NCBI RefSeq assembly: GCF_040050925.1
Contig: NZ_CP157390.1
Coordinates: 620,001 to 684,000 of the forward strand
Source: Leifsonia sp. NPDC080035
GTDB taxonomy: Bacteria > Actinomycetota > Actinomycetes > Actinomycetales > Microbacteriaceae
Reading direction: 5' to 3'
DNA: 64,000 nucleotides
Position 1 is the first letter of the stretch. Each line of letters begins with the position of its first letter. Of this stretch, positions 43,782 through 51,295 are shown in pieces. The notes beneath the pieces were generated by a model. That model was not told the DNA's origin. It saw only the letters and a list, made by a program, of their open reading frames with translations, and did not search any database. The position numbers and the translations under genes were made by a program.

Positions 43782-44663
43782 TCAGGCCTCCCGCGCATCC
43801 AGGGCCGCGTTCAGCCGGGAGCTGACGGCCGCGTCGACGGCCACCTCCACGCCGTCCAGCGAGCGCACCGGTGCGACGCCCCGGGTGCTCGAGCACAGCC
43901 AGAGCGCGTCAGCGCCGCGCAGCTCGTCGACGGTGATCCGCCGGGTCGCGACCGGTTCGCCCCAGCCCTCCAGCGCCGTGAACGCGTCCGCCTGGGTCGT
44001 GCCCGGCAGCAGGCCGAGGTCGGTCGGCGGCGTCACGTACGCGCCGTCGATGCGCGCGATCACCGTCGAGTTCGGGCCCTCGAGCACGTAACCGTCGATG
44101 CTGGTGAAGACGACGTCCTGCGCCCCGCGCCGCCTCGCCTCGCGCAGCGCCGCCATGTTCACCGCGTAGGACAGCGTCTTCGCGCCCTGCAGCAGCCACG
44201 GCGACGTCTGGGCGACGTCGTGGCGGTAGCCGCGATCGAGCAGCACGACGTCGACCTCCGGGGTGACACCGCCCGGCCGGCTGTCGGGAGCGAAGCCGAG
44301 CGCCCAGCCGGTCGGCACCGGCTCGCCCGCCTCGTCGCCGCGCGACATCACGAACTTCACGGCGGCGCGGTCGGTGTGCGCGCGCAGCTCGGCGGCCGCC
44401 TCGGTGACGGCGAGGCGCCACAGCTCCCGGCGGGGCGCCGGCAGGTCGAGCATCGCGGCGGAGCGCTCGAAGCGGTCGAGGTGCGCCTCCAGCGCCTGCG
44501 GCACGCCGTCGACGATGGCGACCGTCTCGAAGACGCCGTCGCCGCGGGTCGCGGCCAGGTCGGTGGCAGCGAGCAGCGCCTCCCGCGGTTCCGCGCGGGT
44601 CAGGCAGTCGGCGGCCGCCGCGTCCGAGGCGAGATCGAGCCGGTGCAGGGTGAGAGTGTGCAT
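43782..44663 (-). CDS. PLP-dependent aminotransferase, class IV (aminodeoxychorismate lyase / D-amino acid aminotransferase fold)
   Basis: A 293-residue fold-type IV PLP enzyme. It shows RGDGVFETVAIVDGVPQALEAHL at the domain start, the Schiff-base Lys in GAKTLSYAVNMAALREARRRG, the EGPNSTVIA phosphate-binding/Glu region, and LLPGTTQADAF. The sequence is closest in style to actinobacterial aminodeoxychorismate lyases (PabC, folate pathway), but the same fold includes D-amino acid and branched-chain transaminases. Its position between NSAR and a dipeptidase fusion favours a D-amino-acid role (inference). GAGGAAGAA precedes the ATG at 44663. It ends three bases before the next gene. Confidence 0.82.
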   Translation of the reverse strand: MHTLTLHRLDLASDAAAADCLTRAEPREALLAATDLAATRGDGVFETVAIVDGVPQALEAHLDRFERSAAMLDLPAPRRELWRLAVTEAAAELRAHTDRAAVKFVMSRGDEAGEPVPTGWALGFAPDSRPGGVTPEVDVVLLDRGYRHDVAQTSPWLLQGAKTLSYAVNMAALREARRRGAQDVVFTSIDGYVLEGPNSTVIARIDGAYVTPPTDLGLLPGTTQADAFTALEGWGEPVATRRITVDELRGADALWLCSSTRGVAPVRSLDGVEVAVDAAVSSRLNAALDAREA

Positions 44664-44676
44664 TTCTTCCTCGGGT

Positions 44677-45801
44677 TCAGGCGGCGACGGCCGCGGTGTC
44701 GAGAGTGCGGACCGCGTTCTGCAGCACCCAGTCCACGTCGACATCGTGGCCGATGCCGGGAGCGGTCGGGACCTGCACGAGCCCGTCGTGCGCGACGACG
44801 GGGGGCACGATGACGTCCCGCGCGTAGTACTTGTCGGAGCCGGAGACGTCGGAGGGGAGCGTGAAGTTCGGCAGCGAGGACAGCGCGACGTTTGCCGCCC
44901 TGCCGACCCCGAACTCATGCATCCCGCCGCACCACACCGGCACCCCGGCGTCGCGGGCGATGTCGTGCGCCAGCCGGGCGGAGCCGAGGCCGCCCATCCG
45001 CGAGACCTTGATGTTGAGCACGCGCCCCGCGTCCAGCGCGAGCATGGTGCGCAGGTCGGCCACGTCGACGACGGACTCGTCGAGGCAGACCGGTGTGCCG
45101 ATGCCGGCCTGCAGCCGGGCGTGGGCGACGAAGTCGCGGGGGGCGTACGGCTGCTCGATCATGGTCAGGCCGAGGCCGTCGAGGGCGCGCATCACCGCGG
45201 TGGTCTCGTCCGTGTCCTGGTAGGCGCCGTTGGCGTCCACGTGCAGGTCGAGTCCGGGATGCGCCTCTCGCACGGCGCGCACCGGCTCGACATCCCAGCC
45301 CGGAGCGATCTTCAGCTTCACGCGACCGTAGCCCGCATCCACCTGACGGGACACCTGCGCGAGCAGCTCGTCGATCGTCGGCTCGATGCCGAGGGAGACA
45401 CCGGCGACCACCTCGGAGCGTGTCCCGCCGAGCGCGACCGCGAGCGGAACGCCCGCCGCCCGCGCGTGCAGGTCCCAGGCCGCCGCCGAGAACCCGGCCT
45501 TGGCGAACTCGTGGCCCCGGATGCGCCGCCAAGTCGCCTCCAGCTCCGCCGGCTCCTCCCACGGCGCGCCGAGCACGGCGGGCACGAGGTAGCGCTCGGC
45601 GATGTCCCAGGCGACGCGTGTCGTCTCCGAGCCGTAGTAGGGGTCGGCGGGCGTGGCGATCTCGCCCCAGCCGACCCGGCCGTCGGCGTCGGTCAGCTCG
45701 ACCAGCAGGTGGTTCAGCCCGGTCTTGCGGTGCGAGCTGGTCTCGAAGCCGTGGACGAGCGGGAGGGTCACGTCGAACAGCCGCAGCCTCTGGATCATCA
45801 T
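44677..45801 (-). CDS. N-succinylamino acid racemase / o-succinylbenzoate synthase family (enolase superfamily)
   Basis: A 374-residue enolase-superfamily enzyme with every catalytic residue of the OSBS/NSAR group: Lys162 and Lys164 (VKLKIAPG), metal ligands Asp189 (HVDANGAY), Glu216 (MIEQPY) and Asp241 (CLDESV), and Lys265 (NIKVSRMGG). The eighth-strand segment VWCGGMHEFGVGRAANVAL matches OSBS/NSAR rather than the D-x-D pattern of dipeptide epimerases. No menaquinone genes are nearby; instead a GNAT gene overlaps upstream and an M20 gene is divergent, the context of N-succinylamino acid racemases that interconvert N-succinyl-D- and L-amino acids. AGGAGG lies seven bases before ATG 45801, which overlaps the GNAT stop. 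Confidence 0.88.
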   Translation of the reverse strand: MMIQRLRLFDVTLPLVHGFETSSHRKTGLNHLLVELTDADGRVGWGEIATPADPYYGSETTRVAWDIAERYLVPAVLGAPWEEPAELEATWRRIRGHEFAKAGFSAAAWDLHARAAGVPLAVALGGTRSEVVAGVSLGIEPTIDELLAQVSRQVDAGYGRVKLKIAPGWDVEPVRAVREAHPGLDLHVDANGAYQDTDETTAVMRALDGLGLTMIEQPYAPRDFVAHARLQAGIGTPVCLDESVVDVADLRTMLALDAGRVLNIKVSRMGGLGSARLAHDIARDAGVPVWCGGMHEFGVGRAANVALSSLPNFTLPSDVSGSDKYYARDVIVPPVVAHDGLVQVPTAPGIGHDVDVDWVLQNAVRTLDTAAVAA

Positions 45802-46652
45802 GCGGAGACCTCCTGGTCGGACGCGGGATGGTTCGGTCGCGACGACACCCGCCGACCGGGAGCTTCGATCGCGAGGTACGCGGAGGTCGTCTCGTCGATG
45901 CGCGTGCACGCCACCAGGATGCGCCCGTCGCCGATCAGCGCCTCCAGGGCGTGCCGCACGTCGACGCGCAGACGGTCGTGGGAGGCGCGCAGCTCCTCGT
46001 CGTCGCTCACCGCGGGCGCACGGGCCGGCAGCGCGAGCCAGGCAGCGTCCTGCACGGAGCCGTCGGGCCGGGTGAGCGCGCTGCGGACGATGCGTCCCCA
46101 GTCCTCGCGGCCGAGCTGCGGGGCAGTCGCATGCCGGAGGTCCGCGGCGGGGTCCACCTCGCGGTCGAGCGCCCACTCGACGACGACCCGGTCGGTGCCC
46201 GGCCGGCCGTAGTAGTCGCGGACGATGCCGACGCCGTCCGCGCCGAGGGAGGTGAAGTTGAAGTGCGCGTTGCGGGAGAGCACCGGGTCGAAGGTCCAGC
46301 GCATCGTGCGGTGGCCCCAGCCGAGCGCGACCTCGCGCTGCCGCTCCTTGAGCATCCGGCCGACGCCCTCGCCCTGGTGCGCGGCGTCGACGACGGCGGC
46401 CTGCGAGTAGTGGAAGTCGCGCCCGCGCTCGTCGCGCGCCGCGAAACCGTACGCGAAACCGATGAGCTCGCCGTCCGCGTCGCGTACGCCGACCGCGGAT
46501 CCGCCGTTGCGCGCGAGCGCGCTGAGAAGATTCGGATTGAGCGAGAACTCGGGGCGCTCGTAACCGAAGACCCGCGTGTAGAGCGCGGCGGCGGCACGGA
46601 AGTCGTCGCCGCCGGTCAGCGTCTCCGCCCGGAGGGATGAGGTGGGAGCCAT
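45798..46652 (-). CDS. GNAT family acyltransferase, probable amino-acid N-succinyltransferase partner of NSAR
   Basis: A 284-residue protein. An N-terminal GNAT domain has AAVVDAAHQGEGVGRMLKERQ as acetyl-CoA motif A and a following RWTFDPVLSRNAHFNF segment. The C-terminal about 90 residues hold DYYGRPGTDRVVVEWAL, the pattern of long GNAT proteins found next to NSAR genes. In the described pathway the GNAT uses succinyl-CoA to acylate D-amino acids; that activity is inferred from context. The start may be ATG 46652 or GTG 46658, the latter better spaced from AGGAAA. It heads a five-gene operon and is divergent from the M20 gene. Confidence 0.8.
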   Translation of the reverse strand: MAPTSSLRAETLTGGDDFRAAAALYTRVFGYERPEFSLNPNLLSALARNGGSAVGVRDADGELIGFAYGFAARDERGRDFHYSQAAVVDAAHQGEGVGRMLKERQREVALGWGHRTMRWTFDPVLSRNAHFNFTSLGADGVGIVRDYYGRPGTDRVVVEWALDREVDPAADLRHATAPQLGREDWGRIVRSALTRPDGSVQDAAWLALPARAPAVSDDEELRASHDRLRVDVRHALEALIGDGRILVACTRIDETTSAYLAIEAPGRRVSSRPNHPASDQEVSA

Positions 46653-46671
46653 GAGCACGATACGTTTCCTA

Positions 46672-46687
46672 AGTTCGGACGCTGAGA
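46672..46687. promoter_or_regulatory. Second LysR-type motif in the GNAT/M20 divergent promoter
   Basis: TTCGGACGCTGAGA fits T-N11-A and shares the 10-mer GACGCTGAGA with 39306-39315. The rest of the 114-base divergent gap is unusually AT-rich for this window (GTTATGTTTATCAG and nearby), consistent with two opposed promoters. Confidence 0.4.
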
Positions 46688-46766
46688 GCTTGATGTGCAG
46701 GTTATGTTTATCAGTTCGTCGCATTGAGCAACAGATATGATTCGTAAAATTGCGATCGGAGACGAC

Positions 46767-47873
46767 ATGACCGACGACGTTCTCGCCAGGCTGGAGCGCC
46801 TCACCCGCATCGAGTCGCCCTCCCTGGACGTGCGCGCCAGCGAGCGGACGGCCGAGCTCCTCGCCGGCTGGTTCACCGACGCGGGGGCCGCGGTGCGGAT
46901 CGAGCGGACGGACGCCGGAGCGAATCTCGTGGCCGAGCTGGACGGCGTCGGCGACCCGCTGCTCCTGGTCGGCCACTCGGACACCGTCTGGCCGCACGGC
47001 ACTCTCGACGGCGACGTGCCGTGGTCCGTCGACGGCGACACCGTGCGCGGACCAGGGGCCTTCGACATGAAGAGCGGGCTGCTCGTGATGATCGCCGCCC
47101 TCGAGCGGTTGCGCGGACGCCGCCACCGCGCCGTCCGGGTCGTGATCGTCTGCGACGAGGAGGTCGGCTCGCCCACCACGCAGGGGCTGCTGCGCGCGTG
47201 CGCGGACGGCGTCGCCGGGGCGATCGGGTTCGAATCCCCGCACCCGGACGGCGCGCTCAAGGTCGGCAGGCGCGGCAGCACCCGGGTGCTGCTCGGCGTC
47301 CGCGGCCGCGCGTCGCACGCCGCGCTCGACCCGGAGAGCGGCGTCTCCGCCATCGACGAGCTCGTCGACCAGCTGCTGACGGTGCGGGGCATCGTCGGCG
47401 ACGGCGCCCTGCCCTCCGAGGTGCTCTGCAACATCGGGACGATCCGCGGCGGCGGCCGCGCCAACGTCGTGCCCGCCGAGGCCGAGGCGGAGATCGGCCT
47501 GCGCTTCCTCGACGGCGAGACCGAGGACGCCGTGCTCGGCGCCCTGCGCGGGCTCACGCCGGTGCGCCACGGCGCCGAGATCGAGGCCCGGCTGCTCAGC
47601 AACCGACCGGCCTGGAGCCCGTCGGCGGCCGACGCCTCGCTGCTGGCCGCGATCGCCGCGGCGGGGCGACGCATCGGCCAGGATGTGACCGGGCGGCCGG
47701 CGAGCGGCGCGGGCGACACCAACCTGCTCGGCAGCATCGGCATCCCCACCGTCGACGGCTTCGGTCCGCGCGGCGGCGGCGCGCACGCCGTGAGCGAGCA
47801 CTTCTCGCTGGCGTCGCTCGGGGAACGGATCGACCTGCTGGAGGCGGTGCTCGCGGACGTCCCGGACGCCTGA
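46767..47873 (+). CDS. M20 family metallopeptidase (carboxypeptidase G2-like; probable N-succinyl-L-amino acid desuccinylase)
   Basis: A 368-residue zinc hydrolase. Metal-site motifs are LVGHSDTVWPHGTL (His and Asp), GPGAFDMKSG (bridging Asp), CDEEVGSPTT (general-base Glu and metal Glu) and a late HAVSEHF (His). A dimerisation lid lies between them (VGRRGSTRVLLGVRGRASHAA). GHSDTVWP is characteristic of carboxypeptidase G2-type enzymes, which remove N-acyl or C-terminal Glu groups. Divergent placement next to GNAT and NSAR fits the desuccinylase that releases L-amino acids (inference). The ATG at 46767 follows GGAG five bases upstream; the ATG at 46737 has no such site. Confidence 0.86.
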   Translation: MTDDVLARLERLTRIESPSLDVRASERTAELLAGWFTDAGAAVRIERTDAGANLVAELDGVGDPLLLVGHSDTVWPHGTLDGDVPWSVDGDTVRGPGAFDMKSGLLVMIAALERLRGRRHRAVRVVIVCDEEVGSPTTQGLLRACADGVAGAIGFESPHPDGALKVGRRGSTRVLLGVRGRASHAALDPESGVSAIDELVDQLLTVRGIVGDGALPSEVLCNIGTIRGGGRANVVPAEAEAEIGLRFLDGETEDAVLGALRGLTPVRHGAEIEARLLSNRPAWSPSAADASLLAAIAAAGRRIGQDVTGRPASGAGDTNLLGSIGIPTVDGFGPRGGGAHAVSEHFSLASLGERIDLLEAVLADVPDA

Positions 47874-47884
47874 CCGCGACGCGC

Positions 47885-48994
47885 TCACCACTCCCCGCCG
47901 GCCGTGGGCGGCAGCGCATGCCCGCGCGGCGTGAGCAGGTAGACCGTGCGGCGGCTGTGGCACCACGCGGCGTCGAACGCCGCACGGGGATACGTGCGCA
48001 GGCCCGCCGCTCCTCCCGGGTTCGCCGGGTCGGCCACCAGGACGTCACCGGCAGCGTCGAACCCGCGGATCACGAGGAGGTGCCCTGCCGTGTCGTAGTC
48101 GGCCCCGGCCAGCTCGCCGGGCCCGAACGAGATGGAGGCGATCAGCGGGATGCCGACGTCCGTCAGCACCTGCGCCGAGCGCAGCGAGGAGAGCCGGGTC
48201 ACCACCGCGTCGAGACCGAGCCCACCGGCGACCGCCGCGTTGAACGACCAGTTGCCCGTCCCGTCGTAGGCCGCGTCGTAGGCGGCGCGGGCGACCCACG
48301 GCACCCGCGGGTCCGCGCCGTCCGGCACCTCCTCGGGCGCGGCGTCCGGGATGGCGGCACCCCAACCGAGCGCCACCATCGTCAGCGAGGTCGGCGAGCA
48401 CCAGGAGGGCCCGCCGCCGCCGAGGTCGTCGCGCTCGGGATAGGCGCGCTGGGAGAGCGGCGTGACCGTCGCGGCGACCCCGAGAGCACCCGCGCCGGGC
48501 ACGGTGTCCTGGGGTGCCGCGTCCTCGGGTCGACCCGCATCGCTCGGCGCCATGGCAGGCGCCGAGAAGCTCACCGCCGCGAGCCGCAGCGGCCGCGAAA
48601 CCGGCGCACCCTCGGGCAGCGAGACCCGCAGCTGCACCGCATCGAACCGGTCACCGTCCCCGGCGGTCAAGACGTCCGTCTCCACCACCGGACCCGTGAC
48701 GCCGTCCGCCCGCCCTGCGCTGCGGCGATCGCCCGGCGCGCCCCACCGCGCGAGCAGCTGCCAGGGATGCCAGACGCCGTCGGCCGTCCTGGCGCGCAGC
48801 TCGACGAGCGCCGTCGCACCGGCGTCGAGGTTCCAGGAGGCCACGGCCTGGTCGGCCGCCGCCTCCCCGCTCCATCCCGGTTCGAGCACCGCGGAGGTCC
48901 AGGTGCGCCCCCTCCAGCCGTGCTCGACGGAGGCGCGCACGAGCCGGGTGCGCCAGGAGCGGGCGGCGGGACGGGACAGCGGTTCGGGCGGCAT
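47885..48994 (-). CDS. C39-like cysteine peptidase domain protein
   Basis: A 369-residue protein. The first about 190 residues are beta-rich with Trp-containing strands (AVASWNLDAGATALVELRA, WQLLARWG) and may be a binding domain. The C-terminal half is a papain-like C39 peptidase fold with the Cys in GPSWCSPTSLTMV, the His in TAGHLLVIRGF, and the Asp in VADPANPGG. No signal peptide or ABC exporter is present, so it is not a bacteriocin-processing transporter; it may hydrolyse peptides or amides in the cytoplasm. The ATG at 48994 is preferred (GAGAGA upstream). It is convergent with the M20 gene, 11 bases apart, and divergent from the oligopeptide transporter operon. Confidence 0.78.
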   Translation of the reverse strand: MPPEPLSRPAARSWRTRLVRASVEHGWRGRTWTSAVLEPGWSGEAAADQAVASWNLDAGATALVELRARTADGVWHPWQLLARWGAPGDRRSAGRADGVTGPVVETDVLTAGDGDRFDAVQLRVSLPEGAPVSRPLRLAAVSFSAPAMAPSDAGRPEDAAPQDTVPGAGALGVAATVTPLSQRAYPERDDLGGGGPSWCSPTSLTMVALGWGAAIPDAAPEEVPDGADPRVPWVARAAYDAAYDGTGNWSFNAAVAGGLGLDAVVTRLSSLRSAQVLTDVGIPLIASISFGPGELAGADYDTAGHLLVIRGFDAAGDVLVADPANPGGAAGLRTYPRAAFDAAWCHSRRTVYLLTPRGHALPPTAGGEW

Positions 48995-49335
48995 CGTCTC
49001 TCTCACATCAGTTGGGGGCACATCAGTCGGGCATGATCCGGAACGGATCATCTCCCATCGCCGACGAGGCGTCAACGCATTCGAGATTCATCGCGGAGTG
49101 CAGAATGCTCAGTGTGATCCCGGTCAGTCGGTCGATTCGGGCAAATCAACCAACTCGAACTGGTCACCCTGCGAACATTTGCGACCGCGGGGCATGCGAA
49201 GAGTGTTCACCGATTCGTCACCCGTCGGCAGATATCTGGAACGAATACGTTGACCTGGACGCGCTCCATGCTGTTCCATTACTCCAACCCTGGTGGTCCT
49301 GAATCGCTGGACCTGGGCCCGATGGAAGGACTCAC
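48995..49335. promoter_or_regulatory. Divergent control region of the C39-like gene and the dpp-type operon
   Basis: 341 bases without a gene and more AT-rich than the surroundings. CAGATATCTG (49229-49238) is a perfect palindrome. TTGACC (49250-49255) is a good -35 candidate for the transporter operon, but a matching -10 is not obvious (ATTACT at 49278-49283 is too far). GGAAGG precedes the ATG at 49336. Confidence 0.4.
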
Positions 49336-51195
49336 ATGCGCACCAGATCCCGCACACATCTCATCCGGGCGCTCGCGTTCGCCGCCGCGGCGGCGGTCGT
49401 CGCCGCTCCGGCCGGCGCCGCGAACGCCGCGACCCCGCACAGCCTCCATGCCGCCACCGCGACCCCGACGTCCGGCAAGGACGCCAAGACGATGCGGATC
49501 GCCACGTCCGGCTTCGTGGACAGCTTCAACCCGTGGACCTCGATCTACCTGCTGCCGACGAACATCTTCCGCTACATGTACGAGAACCTCGTGCAGAACA
49601 GCGACGAGGACGGCTCGCCCACCAAGGGCCTCGCCGACCACTGGAAGGCCGAGGACGGCGGCAAGAAGTGGGAGTTCACGCTGCAGGACGGCCTGACCTG
49701 GTCGGACGGCAAGCCGATCACCTCGGCCGACGTGAAGTACACGTTCGACCAGATGATGACGAACCCCGACCTCGCGGTCGCGAACGGCAGCTTCGTCGCC
49801 AACTTCGCCGACGTGCAGGCGCCGGACGACAAGACGGTGATCATCGACCTGAAGGCGCCGCAGGCTCCGAACCCCGGCATCGAGGTCCCGATCCTGCCCA
49901 AGCACATCTGGGAGAAGGTCTCCGACCCGGCGAAGTACGCGAACGACAAGGACGTCGTCGGCTCCGGACCCTTCCTGCTGGAGAGCTACAAGGCGAACCA
50001 GTTCATCACCCTCAAGGCGAACCCGAAGTTCTGGCGGGGAGCCCCGAAGATCGACAAGATCCAGTACGTCTACTACACGAACTCCGACGCCCAGGTGCAG
50101 GCGCTCCGCTCCGGCGACGTCGACTTCGTCTCCGGTCTCACGCCGACCCAGTACCAGGCGTTGAAGGGCGCGGAGGGAATCACCGAGCACTCCGGCATCG
50201 GGCGCCGGTTCTCGTCGCTCAGCTTCAACTCCGGCATCAAGACCGTCGACGGCCAGGCGTTCGGCAACGGCAACCCGGCCCTGAAGGACCTCCAGGTGCG
50301 CCAGGCCATCCGGCTCGGCACCGACACCAAGACGCTGCTCGACAAGGTCCTGAACGGCCTCGGCGAGCCGGGCACCAGTTTCATCCCCGCCTCGTACCCG
50401 CAGTGGACCCTGCCCGCCGACGACTCGGCGGTCAAGGAGCTCGCCTACGACCCGGAGAAGGCCAAGCAGAAGCTCGAGGCCGACGGCTGGAAGGCCGGTT
50501 CCGACGGCATCCGCGTGAAGGACGGCCAGCGGCTGTCGCTGCGCCTCTTCGTCGACTCGACGGATCCGACGGAGCAGGCCGCCGCCCAGTACTTCCAGCC
50601 CTGGATGAAGGAGATCGGCGTCGAGATCAAGCAGGTCGCGACCGACTCCGACACGATCAACGCCGCGACGGTGAAGGGCGACTACGACATCTACTTCAGC
50701 GGATGGAGCGTCGGACCGGACCCGGACTACCAGCTGAGCATCAACACTTGCTCGAGCCTGCCGACCAAGACCGACGGCACCGGCGCGACCTCGCAGGACG
50801 GCTGGTGCAACCCCGCGTACGACGAGCTGTACAAGCAGCAGCAGACCGAGACCGACGCCGACAAGCGCCAGGCGATCGTGCAGAAGATGCTTCAGCTCAA
50901 TTTCACCGACACCGCGCAGATCGTCTACTGGTACGCCAGCGGCCTCGAGGCGTACCGCTCCGACCGGTTCACCGACTTCCGGATGATGCCGGCCAAGGGC
51001 GGCATCATCGCCAACCAGTCCGGCTACTGGGGCTTCATGGACGTCAAGGCCGCGGGTGACGGCAGTGCCGCAGGCGGCGGCGACGGCGGACCGAACGTCG
51101 GCCTCCTCGTCACGGGCGGCGTGATCGTCGTCATCGTGATCGGCGCGATCGTCTTCTTCGCCGTCCGCCGGCGCAAGAGCGTCGACGTCGAGTGA
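49336..51195 (+). CDS. Dipeptide/oligopeptide ABC transporter substrate-binding protein with C-terminal membrane anchor
   Basis: A 619-residue family 5 solute-binding protein. The signal peptide (Arg start, Ala-rich core) ends in GAANA/A without a lipobox Cys. The three-lobed mature domain has SFNPWTSIYLL, DGLTWSDGKPITSADVKYTFDQ and ALKDLQVRQAIRLGTD, typical of DppA/OppA. The anchor is different: residues about 588-610 form a transmembrane helix followed by RRRKS, after a Gly-rich linker. Family length without this tail is about 520-560. It binds peptides outside and passes them to the DppBC-type permeases. It heads an eight-gene operon; a strong hairpin after the stop may raise its level relative to the permeases. 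Confidence 0.9.
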   Translation: MRTRSRTHLIRALAFAAAAAVVAAPAGAANAATPHSLHAATATPTSGKDAKTMRIATSGFVDSFNPWTSIYLLPTNIFRYMYENLVQNSDEDGSPTKGLADHWKAEDGGKKWEFTLQDGLTWSDGKPITSADVKYTFDQMMTNPDLAVANGSFVANFADVQAPDDKTVIIDLKAPQAPNPGIEVPILPKHIWEKVSDPAKYANDKDVVGSGPFLLESYKANQFITLKANPKFWRGAPKIDKIQYVYYTNSDAQVQALRSGDVDFVSGLTPTQYQALKGAEGITEHSGIGRRFSSLSFNSGIKTVDGQAFGNGNPALKDLQVRQAIRLGTDTKTLLDKVLNGLGEPGTSFIPASYPQWTLPADDSAVKELAYDPEKAKQKLEADGWKAGSDGIRVKDGQRLSLRLFVDSTDPTEQAAAQYFQPWMKEIGVEIKQVATDSDTINAATVKGDYDIYFSGWSVGPDPDYQLSINTCSSLPTKTDGTGATSQDGWCNPAYDELYKQQQTETDADKRQAIVQKMLQLNFTDTAQIVYWYASGLEAYRSDRFTDFRMMPAKGGIIANQSGYWGFMDVKAAGDGSAAGGGDGGPNVGLLVTGGVIVVIVIGAIVFFAVRRRKSVDVE

Positions 51196-51201
51196 CCGAT
51201 A

Positions 51202-51238
51202 CGGTGGCCGCGGTGGGACCCTCCCGCCGCGGCCACCG
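51202..51238 (+). terminator. Long hairpin between SBP and permease genes, possible attenuator/mRNA stabiliser
   Basis: CGGTGGCCGCGG (51202-51213) pairs perfectly with CCGCGGCCACCG (51227-51238). GGGA/TCCC pairs extend it inward to a CCC loop. Because the operon continues, it may act as a partial terminator or a 3' stabiliser giving excess SBP mRNA. Confidence 0.55.
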
Positions 51239-51255
51239 CTCTCCCCCGCCGCGTC

Positions 51256-51288
51256 AGAGAAGCGCCTCAGAGAAGCGCCTCGGAGAAG
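51256..51288 (+). repeat. 13-bp tandem repeat in the leader of the first permease gene
   Basis: AGAGAAGCGCCTC occurs twice in direct tandem (51256-51268, 51269-51281), followed by a third truncated GGAGAAG that forms part of the ribosome binding site of the ATG at 51296. Confidence 0.75.
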
Positions 51289-51295
51289 AAGGCAT

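Noticed and set aside
44677..45801. Annotation as menC (menaquinone o-succinylbenzoate synthase) or as dipeptide epimerase
   Set aside because: No men genes are adjacent, and GNAT and M20 partners favour NSAR. The eighth-strand GGMHEFGVGR segment does not match the D-x-D pattern of dipeptide epimerases. Residual OSBS activity cannot be excluded.
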